A DNA stretch of 64,000 nt from Hwanghaeella sp965227365 (GTDB taxonomy: Bacteria; Pseudomonadota; Alphaproteobacteria; UBA8366; Aestuariispiraceae): positions 2,170,001 through 2,234,000 of the forward strand of contig NZ_OZ245754.1 in NCBI RefSeq assembly GCF_965227365.1, written 5' to 3'. The position numbers were made by a program, and so were the translations under genes. Below are positions 7,933 through 17,354 of this stretch, in pieces. Below the pieces are notes generated by a model. That model was not told the DNA's origin. It saw only the letters and a list, made by a program, of their open reading frames with translations, and did no database searches. Numbering within the stretch: position 1 is the stretch's first letter; each line of letters begins with the position of its first letter.

Positions 7933-9519
7933 CTACTCTTCCGCCTCTTGATAACGCGGGAAAACCGGTGACGGTTTCGGCAGTTCCGTTCCCGGTGTCA
8001 GGGACTTGGACAGCGCCGAGAAGTCGCGGGCGTCTTCAGGGACGACCAATTGATCTAGCATCCGGGACGCCGAAGCGGGCACGACCGGTTGGGCATAGAT
8101 CGCCAACATGCGAATAACGTCGGCAAGCACATAGAGTACCGTCGCCATCCGATCCGGATCGGTCTTGCGCAAGGCCCACGGCGCTTGCTGATCGACATAG
8201 CGGTTGGCTTCGCCGACCACCTTCCACGCCGCTTCCAGGGCTTTGTGGATGGCCTGTTCCTGCATTGCGGCGCGCATCGCGTCGGCGACATCCAGCCCCG
8301 CCTGCGTCAATGCCTTGTCCTCGTCCGTGAAGGGGCCCGGCGTCGGGACCGCACCGCCGCAGTTCTTCGCGATCATGCTCAGAACACGTTGCGACAGGTT
8401 GCCGAAATCATTCGCCAAATCGCTGTTGATCCGGTGGATCATGCTGTCCTTGGAGAACGAGCCGTCATTACCGTAGGGCACTTCTCGCATCAGGAAATAG
8501 CGAACCTGGTCCAGCCCGAAGGCCTCCACCATCGACTGGGGCGTGATGACGTTGCCCAGCGATTTCGACATCTTCTCGCCTTCGATGTTCAGGAAACCAT
8601 GCCCGAAAACACGCTTCGGCAACGGCAGTCCCGCCGCCATCAGGAAAGCCGGCCAGTAAATGGTATGGAACCGCATGATATCCTTGCCGACGATGTGCAG
8701 ATCGGCCGGCCAGAAAGTCTTGTAGGCCTCGCTTTCGGTATCCGGGTAACCGACACCGGTGATGTAGTTGGTCAAAGCATCCAGCCAGACATACATGATG
8801 TGCTCGGGATCGTCCGGCACGGGGATGCCCCAATTAAAGCTCGTGCGGGAAATCGACAAATCGGTCAGGCCCTGCTTCACGAAATTGACGATTTCGTTGC
8901 GGCGGTAATCCGGCTGAATGAAACCCGGATTGTCCGTATAATATTGCAGCAGCTTGTCGCCATAAGCCGACAGCTTGAAGAAGTAACTGGGTTCCTCGAC
9001 CCATTCGACTTCGGCGCCTGAAGGCGCAAAGAACTTGCCCCCCTCGCCCTTCGTCAACTCGTCCTCGCCAAAGAAGGCTTCGTCGCGAACCGAATACCAG
9101 CCGGCATACTTGCCGAGATAGATATCCCCGTTCGCGTCGATTTTCCGCCACAAGTCCTGCACGCTCTCGAAGTGTCGCGGTTCCGTCGTACGAATGAAGT
9201 CGTCGTTGGAAATGTTCAGATCCCGGGCCATTTCCTGGAAGGATGCCGCGATGTCGTCGCAGAATTCCCTCGGCTCCTTGCCTGCATTCCGGGCCGTCTT
9301 CTCAACCTTCTGGCCGTGCTCGTCCGTCCCGGTCAGGAAGAATACCTGATGGCCGTCCAGGCGCATGAACCGCGCGATCACATCCGCCGAAATGACTTCA
9401 TAGGCATGGCCTAGATGGGGTCTTCCATTCACATAGGAAATCGCCGTCGAAAGATAGTATCGCTTCATGGTCCGGTCCGTTTTCGCCGGCATGGGAAGCA
9501 GGTTCCCGAAGCCGGCCAT
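7933..9519 (-). CDS. metG: Methionyl-tRNA synthetase
   Basis: Class I aminoacyl-tRNA synthetase charging tRNA-Met. HLGH (residues 35-38) is the HIGH motif and KMSKS (316-320) the second ATP-binding motif; FFLTGTDEHGQK is the usual MetRS segment. The connective-peptide region lacks the cysteine zinc knuckles, so this is the short zinc-free type. There is no C-terminal tRNA-binding EMAP-like domain. Start choice: the ATG at 9519 has a clear GGAGGG ribosome site 9 bases upstream, whereas homologues usually start near MKRYYLSTA (ATG at 9468), which has no obvious site. The extra 17 residues are therefore plausible but unproven. holB lies upstream, about 70 bases away. Confidence 0.96.
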   Translation of the reverse strand: MAGFGNLLPMPAKTDRTMKRYYLSTAISYVNGRPHLGHAYEVISADVIARFMRLDGHQVFFLTGTDEHGQKVEKTARNAGKEPREFCDDIAASFQEMARDLNISNDDFIRTTEPRHFESVQDLWRKIDANGDIYLGKYAGWYSVRDEAFFGEDELTKGEGGKFFAPSGAEVEWVEEPSYFFKLSAYGDKLLQYYTDNPGFIQPDYRRNEIVNFVKQGLTDLSISRTSFNWGIPVPDDPEHIMYVWLDALTNYITGVGYPDTESEAYKTFWPADLHIVGKDIMRFHTIYWPAFLMAAGLPLPKRVFGHGFLNIEGEKMSKSLGNVITPQSMVEAFGLDQVRYFLMREVPYGNDGSFSKDSMIHRINSDLANDFGNLSQRVLSMIAKNCGGAVPTPGPFTDEDKALTQAGLDVADAMRAAMQEQAIHKALEAAWKVVGEANRYVDQQAPWALRKTDPDRMATVLYVLADVIRMLAIYAQPVVPASASRMLDQLVVPEDARDFSALSKSLTPGTELPKPSPVFPRYQEAEE

Positions 9520-9588
9520 GGGTCAATGCCCTCCATATCGATGGATACGGAAGGCATCCTGTATCACAAGGGCAACTGATGCGTTGGT

Positions 9589-10689
9589 TTAGCGAGCCTG
9601 CGCGGCCTGCTCAAGTCGGATGAAAGCATTAACCAGTACATGCTTTCGACCAAGATGGGCGGGCGGCCCCGCTTTGTCGAGAAAACCCATGATTTCTGTT
9701 CTAGCGTCCGCCCAGCGCGGAATTTGATCCGGCATGACAAGCCGGGCCCATATGGCGCCGTCTCCCGGCAATATATCCTCCACCGGCCGACGAACGGCCG
9801 CTGCCTTGATCGCCCGCTGAAGTGCCTGGTCGATCATCTGCGACATGATGCCGAAGGCGTCCTCCGCGCCTTTTTTCGCCAGTTGATCCCCCATCTTCAT
9901 AACCAGGGACATATCCAGCCGATGTGCATTCGACGCCAGTTCGACAAGGGCGCGGTATAGGTCGACAGCGCCCTGATCGGCATAATGGATTGCCCGTCCC
10001 GGACTGCCGTCGCCAAGCGCCGCCAGAACGGACCGTTCCTGTTCGGAGAGATCCGGCCGGAGTTCCCCCAGCAAAGCCGCGATTCCCGGCTTGGGAACGC
10101 CGGAGAGTTTCAGGGACCGGCACCGGGAACGTATCGTCGGCAGCAATCCGCCGGGGGCATGGGAAACAAGCAAAAACAGCGCCTTCGACGGCGGTTCTTC
10201 AAGTGCCTTCAGAAGGGCATTGGCGCTGTTGTGGTTCATGTCGTCGACACTGTCGATAAGGATGACCTTCCAGCCACCTTCCGCAGGCGTCATATAGGAG
10301 AAATCAACGATCTCCCGCGTCTGCTCGATCTGGATGACGGTCTTGTCCTCACGCTTGGTCAGGAGACGGAAATCCGAATGCCCGCCGGCCGCGATCCGTC
10401 GGGCGACACTGGACTCAGGATCCGTATCCAGGCTGTCCGGGGGAAGCGGCGCATCACCGAACAACCCACCGGCTTGGCTGCCACCATCGGATGATTGGGA
10501 CAGCACGAAACGCGCCGCCTTGCGGGCAAGGGTCGCCTTCCCCACGCCACGAGGGCCGGAAATCAGCCAGGCATGCGGAAAACGGCCGGACCTCCAGGCA
10601 CGCAGCAGAGTCGCCTCGGCGGCTTCATGTCCAATTAGCGGGTGGGAATTGGCGGCCTGCGGGGAAGCCGTGCCTTCATCAACTGGCAA
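9589..10689 (-). CDS. holB: DNA polymerase III subunit delta prime
   Basis: 366-aa clamp-loader subunit. Walker A is GPRGVGKA (residues 45-52). KVILIDSVDDMNHNSANALLKALEEPPSKALFLL contains Walker B and the RFC box, and SRCRSLKLSG is the SRC arginine-finger segment. The N-terminal start appears to be TTG at 10689, overlapping the end of tmk by 11 bases; no ATG or GTG is available before the conserved LIGHEAAEATLL segment. Overlap with tmk supports coupled translation in the dacA-tmk-holB-metG run. Confidence 0.94.
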   Translation of the reverse strand: MPVDEGTASPQAANSHPLIGHEAAEATLLRAWRSGRFPHAWLISGPRGVGKATLARKAARFVLSQSSDGGSQAGGLFGDAPLPPDSLDTDPESSVARRIAAGGHSDFRLLTKREDKTVIQIEQTREIVDFSYMTPAEGGWKVILIDSVDDMNHNSANALLKALEEPPSKALFLLVSHAPGGLLPTIRSRCRSLKLSGVPKPGIAALLGELRPDLSEQERSVLAALGDGSPGRAIHYADQGAVDLYRALVELASNAHRLDMSLVMKMGDQLAKKGAEDAFGIMSQMIDQALQRAIKAAAVRRPVEDILPGDGAIWARLVMPDQIPRWADARTEIMGFLDKAGPPAHLGRKHVLVNAFIRLEQAAQAR

Positions 10690-11350
10690 GGTCCATTTCC
10701 AAACGGCTTGTCACGGCGCCCTGCACCATTTCGGCAACGAAGTCCTCGGAATAGGTCGCGTCCACCACGACGCAACGTGCCGGATCGCTGCGCACGATCA
10801 TCAGGAATGCTTCGCGGAGTCGGCGATGGAAAGCGATATCCATCAGATCATAGCGTGTCGGTGCGTTTCCCCGCTCGGCGATCCGCTTCAACCCGATTTC
10901 GGGATCAAGATCGAGAACGATGGTCAAATCGGGCTTGCGGCCTTTCAGGGTCAAGGCAGAGAGTTGTTCTATGACCGATGATCCCAATCCCTGCGCCACC
11001 CCCTGATAGGCCATGGTCGAGTCGGTAAACCGGTCGCAAAGCACCCATTTACCCGATGCCAGAGCCGGTTCGACCACGCGTGTCATGTGATCGCAGCGCG
11101 CCGCGAAATGCAGCAGCGCCTCCGTCATTGGCGGCCACCCCTTATTATCGGGGTCCAAGAGCAGCTCGCGTATGGCTTCCGCCCCGGGCGAACCGCCGGG
11201 CTCGCGTGTCTCGACAACGTCTATGCTGCGGTCACGCAGGCTTTTCGCAAGAAGCTTGAGCTGTGTCGACTTGCCGGCGCCCTCTCCGCCTTCGAAGGTG
11301 ATCAGGCGCCCACGCGGTCCGCGGGATGCAGTGCCGCTCCCGTCCCTCAT
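10679..11350 (-). CDS. tmk: Thymidylate kinase
   Basis: 223-aa dTMP kinase producing dTDP. P-loop GGEGAGKS (residues 21-28) after LITFE, the DR-type motif DRFTDSTMAYQGVAQGLG, and TREPGGSPGAEAIRELLL are all family signatures. The ATG overlaps the dacA stop by four bases (ATGA), so it is translationally coupled to dacA; its 3' end overlaps holB. Confidence 0.96.
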   Translation of the reverse strand: MRDGSGTASRGPRGRLITFEGGEGAGKSTQLKLLAKSLRDRSIDVVETREPGGSPGAEAIRELLLDPDNKGWPPMTEALLHFAARCDHMTRVVEPALASGKWVLCDRFTDSTMAYQGVAQGLGSSVIEQLSALTLKGRKPDLTIVLDLDPEIGLKRIAERGNAPTRYDLMDIAFHRRLREAFLMIVRSDPARCVVVDATYSEDFVAEMVQGAVTSRLEMDLAS

Positions 11351-12519
11351 TCAGATTCCCCCCAGACGAGGAAATTGAAGGCTGCCGTCAGCCGGCCGAC
11401 GGGGCCAAGCTGTTCGATATCTGCGCCTGCCTTGAGCGGAATCTCCAACGTGTCGACGCCGGGCGCGGTCACCACCAGCGAGGCGACCTGGTCACCGGCC
11501 GCGATCGGAGCCGCGATCGGCTCATCGTATTTCACACTGACCTTCAGGTCATTGCGGGCACGGCGGCGCATCGTGAGCGATACATCCTGCTCGACGACGA
11601 GCGGAACCGTACCCTCGCTGCCGAGCCATACCTTGGCATCCATCACCGTCTCGCCGGCCTTGAACAGGGCATAGCTGTTCCACTCCCGGAACCCCCAGTT
11701 CAGCAGTTTTTCCGATTCCTGGGACCGTTCGGATGTCGACGACATACCGTTCAAGACGACGACCAAACGGCGATCGTCCCGTACCGCGGACCCCACAAGC
11801 CCGTAACCAGAATCCTCTGTATGCCCGGTTTTCAACCCGTCAGCTCCTATATCCTTGTAGAGCAATGGGTTCCGATTTTGCTGTTTAATGCCGTTGTAGG
11901 CGAACTCTGTTTCCGCGAAATAGTGATACATTTCGGGGAAATCGCGCACGATTGCTATTGCCAATACCGCCAAATCACGGGCGGTCGTATAATGTTCGGG
12001 ATCGGGCCACCCGCTGGCGTTCCGGAATTGTGTCCCCGTCATGCCGAGATTCCGCGCGGTGTTGGTCATTTCGCGGGCGAAGGCTTCCTCCGTTCCCGCC
12101 AGGCCTTCCGCAACGACAATCGTGGCGTCATTACCGCTCTGAACCACGATCCCGCGGATCAAATCCTCGACACGGACCTGTTTTCCGACTTCGACCCACA
12201 TCTTGGAGCCGCCCTTGCGCCACGCCTTCTCGCTGACCGACAAGGTGTCGTCCAGCGAAAGCCGACCGTCCTTTAGACGCTGCATCAACAAATAAACAGT
12301 CATCATCTTGGTCATCGATGCGGGATACATCCGCTCGTCCGACGCCTTATCCAGAAGGACGGCGCCGGTCTCGAAATCGACCAGATAAGCGTGCTTGGCG
12401 GTTGTCTCGATTGCTTGCGCGTTGGCCTGCCCCACGGCACTGCCAACAAACAATGCAAATGCAAGAATGGCCGCAACGAAGGTGCGGGATCCAAAACAAC
12501 GAGTATCAATATAAGCCAT
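11347..12519 (-). CDS. dacA: D-alanyl-D-alanine carboxypeptidase (PBP5/6 family)
   Basis: Low-molecular-weight penicillin-binding protein that trims the terminal D-Ala from peptidoglycan. With the ATG at 12519 the protein begins with a signal peptide (TFVAAILAFALFVGSAVGQANAQA). The serine-peptidase motifs are intact: SMTK (S68-K71), SGN (about 129) and KTG (about 226, in GLKTGHTEDSGY). A C-terminal PBP5-type beta domain follows and the protein ends in an amphipathic stretch suited to membrane attachment. The frame extends 24 codons upstream, but that would bury the signal peptide. Terminal gene order dacA-tmk-holB is typical of alphaproteobacteria. Confidence 0.93.
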   Translation of the reverse strand: MAYIDTRCFGSRTFVAAILAFALFVGSAVGQANAQAIETTAKHAYLVDFETGAVLLDKASDERMYPASMTKMMTVYLLMQRLKDGRLSLDDTLSVSEKAWRKGGSKMWVEVGKQVRVEDLIRGIVVQSGNDATIVVAEGLAGTEEAFAREMTNTARNLGMTGTQFRNASGWPDPEHYTTARDLAVLAIAIVRDFPEMYHYFAETEFAYNGIKQQNRNPLLYKDIGADGLKTGHTEDSGYGLVGSAVRDDRRLVVVLNGMSSTSERSQESEKLLNWGFREWNSYALFKAGETVMDAKVWLGSEGTVPLVVEQDVSLTMRRRARNDLKVSVKYDEPIAAPIAAGDQVASLVVTAPGVDTLEIPLKAGADIEQLGPVGRLTAAFNFLVWGESE

Positions 12520-12652
12520 GGCCTGCCTTTCCATGGACATGAACGAACAGTTCAGCCCCCCTGCTTTCACCATTCGATCATTAAATTGCAATTACGGCGT
12601 AAATTGGGCAAGGGCCGCTCCTAGAACGGCCAGTAACATCCGTCGCCCGATT

Positions 12653-13687
12653 TCATTTCGCCGAGACGATCTTCGCATCCGGATAACCGGCGGCGATCAC
12701 CCGTTTCAATAGGGAATCCGCCGCTTCCACGGATTTTGCCGGGCCAACGCGAATACGAAAAAGTGGGACTGTAGAGGTTAACACCTGTTCAACATGCACA
12801 TCTCCGACATCGGAAAGAAGTAACTGCGCGCGCTGCGCATTGATAAATTGGCTGAATGCCCCGGCTTGAACGAAAACGGTCGGGCTGACCATCGGAACCT
12901 GTCGCGTGATGCCCGTATCAGAATCCGGCAACACATTTGGCCGTGTTGCGGCGACTGATTCCGCGGAGACAGGCGTGACCTTGAACGAGTCACTTGGAGG
13001 TGGCGCAACGGCAGAGCCCGGAGGCGGCGGCAATTCGCTGCCACTGACGGAAACAGTCGGAGCGGCAGCGGGCGGCGAAGGCGCCGGCCCGGCATTGTCG
13101 CCGGCATCGGCCACTTCCTGACCGCCCTGCATGTAAGCCGCCAGTTGCCGGCTTTCTTCTTCCACGATTTCGACCCGAACCAGGGCAGTTCCCTTGGTTT
13201 CGAATCCGAGCAATTGGGCCGTGCGACGGGAAACGTCGATGATGCGATCCTTTGCGTAGGGGCCGCGATCATTGACCTTCACCTTCAGGGAACGGCCGTT
13301 TTCCAGATTGGTGACGCGCACGATACTGGGAAGCGGCAGCGTACGATGTGCCGCGGAAACCTTGTTCATATCGAAAATAGCGCCATTGGCGGTTGTCTTG
13401 CCATGGAAATTCGGCCCGTACCAGGAGGCAATCCCCTCCTCCACATATTTATAGTCGACATGCGGATAGTACCAATTGCCATTGATTCGATAGGGCTTGC
13501 CGACCTTGTAGTGGTCCCCGTTTTCAGCGGTGGCGCCAGACCGAACCGGCGCGTTGGCGGGTTCGTTCGCGACCTCTTTCGCGGCGTGCGACAAGAACTG
13601 CACCTCCGCGCAAGCCGAGGTCAGGGCGCATAGCGCCAATACCCCGGAAATCCGGGTCAGGCGGCCAGGCCGCAGGCCTATCCGCAT
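12653..13687 (-). CDS. rlpA: RlpA-family septal ring lytic transglycosylase, lipoprotein with SPOR domain
   Basis: Started at the ATG at 13687, the protein opens with a lipoprotein signal (LALCALTSAC lipobox, Cys near residue 26). The double-psi beta-barrel domain GIASWYGPNFHGKTTANG ... VKVNDRGPYAKDRIIDVSRRTAQLLG carries the catalytic Asp/His pattern of RlpA, which cleaves denuded glycan strands at septa. A proline/serine-rich linker leads to a C-terminal SPOR domain (FVQAGAFSQFINAQRAQLLL...FRIRVGPAKSVEAADSLL) that binds denuded septal glycan. It lies between mltB-type and dacA genes in a wall-remodelling group. Confidence 0.93.
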   Translation of the reverse strand: MRIGLRPGRLTRISGVLALCALTSACAEVQFLSHAAKEVANEPANAPVRSGATAENGDHYKVGKPYRINGNWYYPHVDYKYVEEGIASWYGPNFHGKTTANGAIFDMNKVSAAHRTLPLPSIVRVTNLENGRSLKVKVNDRGPYAKDRIIDVSRRTAQLLGFETKGTALVRVEIVEEESRQLAAYMQGGQEVADAGDNAGPAPSPPAAAPTVSVSGSELPPPPGSAVAPPPSDSFKVTPVSAESVAATRPNVLPDSDTGITRQVPMVSPTVFVQAGAFSQFINAQRAQLLLSDVGDVHVEQVLTSTVPLFRIRVGPAKSVEAADSLLKRVIAAGYPDAKIVSAK

Positions 13688-13841
13688 GGCTGATTCTTTC
13701 GTCACGGCTGTTCCGGCCCTTTCCCGCATGCCCAGTTCAACGGTACCCAGTCTCATGAGACGCGACACGAAAGCGTAAAACTTCCCGATTCCGGCTTCAC
13801 TGCCAAGCGGCGGTGATGAACCTTGCCCTTGAATAACCGGT

Positions 13842-15077
13842 CTAGCCCGGATCTGCAGCGAGAATTTCGACCATCTCGGACGAAGGGTGGCCGTCCGGCG
13901 GCAAACCCCGGGCGCGCTGATAGTCGCGCAGGCCCTTGCGGGTCATCGATCCGGCGACTCCGTCCGGCTCCCCGACATCGAAACCCAGCCGGTTCAAATT
14001 CGTTTGCAACGAAATGACATCCGACCGGGACAGCGGTTTGTCTCCGGGCGGTTGCGTCGCCACTAGCCTGCCGCGGTCAACAAATCTGTCGGCGAGATAA
14101 CCGACCGCCGCGGCATAGAGGATGGAACGGTTCCACACCAATGTGCTGCGGAAGTTCTGATAGACCAGGAAGGCCGGTCCCTTCGCGCCGGCGGGCAGGA
14201 TGACCGATCCCTCGATATCGGCTGCCGGCAGGTCCGCGCCGTTGGCTCTGCGGACGCCGAGCGCCTGCCACTCTGAGATATGCTTCTTGATCGCCAGTTG
14301 TGTCAGATCGAGATCGAAACCGGGTGGCAGCTTGACCTCTCGTCCCCAGGTTTCGTCGCCTTTCCAGCCAACGGAAGCCAGGTAGTGACCGGCGGAATGA
14401 AAAACGTCGGGCAGGCTGCCCCAGATGTCGATCTTGCCGTCTCCATCCCCATCCGTCGCGTAACCAGCAAAGGTCGACGGCATGAACTGGGTCTGTCCCA
14501 TCGCACCCGCCCAGGAACCGCTCATCTCGGCAGGCGCTATATGACCTTCGTCCAATATCCGCAAGGCATGGAAAAGTTCCGCCCGGAAAAACTCGGCGCG
14601 TCTTTCGTCATGCGCCAATGTCGCCAGGGCGGCGATCACCGGGAAGCCGCCGGTATAATCGCCGTAATTCGTCTCAAGCCCCCAAAAGGCGACCAGAAAA
14701 CGGGGTTGCACACCGTACTTGTCCTCAACCTCGGCCAAAAGCGCTGCGTGCTTGCGCAGTAAGGCCTTACCCCGGGAGATCCTCTCTTCCGATACGGCCC
14801 TGTTCAGATAGGTCCAGAATGTCTGGGAGAATTCCGGCTGTTTCCGGTCGTATTCCAGAACCTTTCCGATCGGGGCAACATCCCGAAAGGCCGTATCCAG
14901 CGTTGCGGCGGAGATACCCTTCGCGAGGGCCTCCGCTTTCAGGCCTTGCAGCCAAACATCAAACGGCTCGGCCCCCTGCGCTGCTTGGCTGAACGCCAAG
15001 GCGGGCAGGAAGGCGGAGAGGAATGCGATAGATCTGCGCGATCTTTTCGAGAGGACTAATGGGGAAAATTGTTTCAT
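13842..15077 (-). CDS. Lytic murein transglycosylase (MltB/SltB type)
   Basis: About 411 aa with a signal peptide (AFLSAFLPALAFSQAAQGAE). Family GH103 hallmarks are seen: PEFSQTFWTYLNRAVSEERI, the catalytic Glu region FWGLETNYGDYTG, ETSGSWAGAMGQTQFMPSTF-like segment, and YATDGDGDGKIDIWGSLPDVFHSAGHYL. A peptidoglycan-binding domain is at the C-terminus (VISLQTNLNRLGFDVGEPDG...TRKGLRDYQRARGL). It cleaves glycan strands to 1,6-anhydro ends. The ATG three codons further upstream at 15086 is an alternative start. It is divergent from the PAS-GGDEF-EAL-like gene. Confidence 0.93.
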   Translation of the reverse strand: MKQFSPLVLSKRSRRSIAFLSAFLPALAFSQAAQGAEPFDVWLQGLKAEALAKGISAATLDTAFRDVAPIGKVLEYDRKQPEFSQTFWTYLNRAVSEERISRGKALLRKHAALLAEVEDKYGVQPRFLVAFWGLETNYGDYTGGFPVIAALATLAHDERRAEFFRAELFHALRILDEGHIAPAEMSGSWAGAMGQTQFMPSTFAGYATDGDGDGKIDIWGSLPDVFHSAGHYLASVGWKGDETWGREVKLPPGFDLDLTQLAIKKHISEWQALGVRRANGADLPAADIEGSVILPAGAKGPAFLVYQNFRSTLVWNRSILYAAAVGYLADRFVDRGRLVATQPPGDKPLSRSDVISLQTNLNRLGFDVGEPDGVAGSMTRKGLRDYQRARGLPPDGHPSSEMVEILAADPG

Positions 15078-15290
15078 TCCGGGCACCGGCGGATCTGTTT
15101 GGTCACAAGGGAGAATGGCAGCATCTTTTTACCCTCACGGCGATAGGCTAGATTCGGGGACAACACCATAAAATCCGCCGTGTGTCGTCGACATTTCAGG
15201 GGAACTCCATTAGGTTTGCCTGCCCCGCAGGGAGCATGCCCTGCCGAACCATTTTTCGGACCATTTCACGACCGTAAGAACCGGAACTCG

Positions 15291-16886
15291 ATGGCCCAGA
15301 TACTGACCAGCACCGGCGAGATCGTTGATACGGATGATGCCGCGAACGATCCGTCACTTCAGTTTCTCATCGATATAGGGGGCCGTATCGTTTCTTCCCA
15401 GGGGAATGTTGAACGCTGGTTCGGTATGCCGCCGGACCTGCTCCACGGTCGGTTCTTGTCTGAAGTATCTCACACCGACTCGCAGATCCTTGTTTCCGAG
15501 GTTCTGTACAAGGCGGCAATGCAGGAGGAAATGGACGAGATCGTTCTCTTCATGCTTGAGCTTGAAGGGGATGTCGTGGGATGCCGGGTCATCGGTAATC
15601 CGTTTCCGCGCGACCCTCGATACTACCATCTGGACGTGACGGTAGATCCCGGCTTGGAGCGAACCGGAAACGCCCAGGATACGAAAACAGGTCTGGTCGA
15701 CAACGTCATCCGCGCGATGAAAGGAAGCGACGATCTGGGCATGACCTTTGTCAGCGTCGGCGATGTTCACGGGCTGACGGACGAACTCGGTATTTCCCAG
15801 ACCGAGTTGGATACGTTCAAACAGCAGGTCGGCAGCCGCTTACTGCAGGCCAGCATCACGGATGAAGTCAGCGAGGTCGATCCGGGAAAATACGGTCTGG
15901 TGCACGAAGCGTCGGAGGATATGGACAGTCTGGCCTCGGATCTGCGCCACTATATCGGCGACGTGGATCCATTGGAGCGAGTCCTCTCGGTCGGCACGGC
16001 CACTGTTCCCCTCGCTTCGGGGGCTTTGGACGAAGCGGAAATCCGTTCGGCCATCAGCCACGCGGTGGACGAGTTCATCGTGGCGGGATTGGAAGCCGTC
16101 ATCTTCGACACGCTTGATGACAGTCACGCGGCCTGGATCGACAAACAAGCAAACCGCAAGGAATTGCTCGCCGACGCTTTGGACAAAAGAGCGCTGTCGG
16201 TCGTCTATCAGCTTGTCGTCGACCCCAGGGCGGGAAAAGCCGACCACCTTCTCGCGGAGTTCCGGGCAGATCTTGAGGATGACGGGCTCGGCGCCGCGGA
16301 GATCATCGCCCTGACCAAAGGTGACCCGCGGCTGCGCAAACGCGTCGACCTGGAGCAATGCAGAAACATCTCCGAGCGGAAGGATCTCGGCGCGGTCTCC
16401 GTCGCGCTGCAGATTGGGATACGATCACTGCTCGATCCAAAGCTTTTACGCTCGCTATTGAATATCGCCCAAAGCGGTATCAATCAGACCGTCATTCTTC
16501 GCATTGAGGGGCTGACACCCGAACTCATCCCACGGATCCCTGCCCTGCAAACGCTCAGGCGGTCGGGGTTCAAACTAGCGCTTTTCAGTTCTGAAATTGG
16601 CGCGATCACCGCCGAGAGCCTGGCGAATCTACCGGCCGACTATCTGCTTCTTGATCCGTCTTTGGTCCGTGACAGCCAAATGCTGCGGCAAAGCCTGCCT
16701 TCCCTGAAAAGCTTGGCGACCCGCTGTGCCAGGGCCGGAATCAGGGTCATATTCAGTGGCGTAACCGATGGCGAAGCAGTAAAACTGCTGACGGCCATTC
16801 CCGGTGCCTTGGCGGAGGGAACGTATTTCGGCGAGCCGGTTACCGGGCCGAATTCCGCCCCGATGCCGGTGTGCGGGTTTGCCTGA
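15291..16886 (+). CDS. PAS - degenerate GGDEF - degenerate EAL protein
   Basis: 531 aa from the ATG at 15291. Residues about 15-115 resemble a PAS domain (LQFLIDIGGRIVSSQGNVERWFG). About 145-220 aligns by eye with a GGDEF fold (MTFVSVGDVHGLTDELGIS...VGSRLLQ), but the GGDEF position reads DPGKYGLV. About 270-525 follows the EAL fold: LSVVYQLVVDPRAGK for the ELxYQPI strand, VALQIGIRSLLDPKLL, LRRSGFKLALFSSEIG for LRxxGxxIALDDFGTG, LPADYLLLDPSLVRD and LAEGTYFGEPV. Neither the EAL triplet nor DDFGTG is kept, so cyclase and phosphodiesterase activities are unlikely. Inferred role: a ligand-binding or partner-binding signalling protein. No membrane segments. It is transcribed away from the lytic transglycosylase. 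Confidence 0.7.
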   Translation: MAQILTSTGEIVDTDDAANDPSLQFLIDIGGRIVSSQGNVERWFGMPPDLLHGRFLSEVSHTDSQILVSEVLYKAAMQEEMDEIVLFMLELEGDVVGCRVIGNPFPRDPRYYHLDVTVDPGLERTGNAQDTKTGLVDNVIRAMKGSDDLGMTFVSVGDVHGLTDELGISQTELDTFKQQVGSRLLQASITDEVSEVDPGKYGLVHEASEDMDSLASDLRHYIGDVDPLERVLSVGTATVPLASGALDEAEIRSAISHAVDEFIVAGLEAVIFDTLDDSHAAWIDKQANRKELLADALDKRALSVVYQLVVDPRAGKADHLLAEFRADLEDDGLGAAEIIALTKGDPRLRKRVDLEQCRNISERKDLGAVSVALQIGIRSLLDPKLLRSLLNIAQSGINQTVILRIEGLTPELIPRIPALQTLRRSGFKLALFSSEIGAITAESLANLPADYLLLDPSLVRDSQMLRQSLPSLKSLATRCARAGIRVIFSGVTDGEAVKLLTAIPGALAEGTYFGEPVTGPNSAPMPVCGFA

Positions 16887-16933
16887 TCCCGATTTGCCGC
16901 GATGGAGCGAGAAGCCCCTCTGGGAGCGATAGA

Positions 16934-17173
16934 ATGAGTAAATGGATATTGGTTGCCGCCGTTCTGCAGGGGGGCGTTTGGGTCCCTGGCGCGGAGGAAG
17001 GCTTCGTAAACCGCCATTTTGAAACCATTACCGCATGCACGGTCATGCGCGACCAGCAGAACCGATTGGGACGGAATCTGTATCGCCGGTTCGAATGCGT
17101 CGCACCCGGCGGCCGACACAGCCTGCTCCCCTCCTCCGATCCTGTCGAGGCGCTGGAAAACCCGCAAGGCTGA
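16934..17173 (+). CDS. Small hypothetical protein
   Basis: 79 aa beginning MSKWILVAAVLQGGVW, preceded by GGGAGCG 6-12 bases upstream. No hydrophobic helix long enough for a membrane anchor after residue 15; it has an N-terminal hydrophobic stretch, two cysteines (TACTV and FECVAP) and a charged C-terminus. Function unknown. The ribosome site and position 47 bases after the signalling gene favour a real gene in the same transcript, but it is short. Confidence 0.45.
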   Translation: MSKWILVAAVLQGGVWVPGAEEGFVNRHFETITACTVMRDQQNRLGRNLYRRFECVAPGGRHSLLPSSDPVEALENPQG

Positions 17174-17264
17174 ACGCCTAGTTTTATCTAAACCACTTAC
17201 CGTGCTGGACGCGCCCCCTTCCGTTTGCTAGACGGGCGCCTTCCGGGGATATCATCCCCTTCGT

Positions 17265-17354
17265 GGAGCGGTGGCCGAGTGGTTGAAGGCACTGGTCTTG
17301 AAAACCAGCAGGCGGGAGACCGTCTCGTGGGTTCGAATCCCACCCGCTCCGCCA
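17265..17354 (+). tRNA. tRNA-Ser (anticodon UGA)
   Basis: The acceptor arm GGAGCGG (17265-17271) pairs with CCGCTCC (17344-17350), followed by discriminator G and an encoded CCA. The anticodon loop CTTGAAA gives UGA, reading UCA-family serine codons. A long variable arm (GCAGGCGGGAGACCGTCTC region) is typical of tRNA-Ser, and the T-arm GGGTTCGAATCCC is canonical. Confidence 0.97.

Noticed and set aside
15180..15290. Upstream extension of the PAS-GGDEF-EAL protein
   Set aside because: The added residues are Cys/Pro/Phe-rich and unlike a domain; the ATG at 15291 begins a regular sequence.
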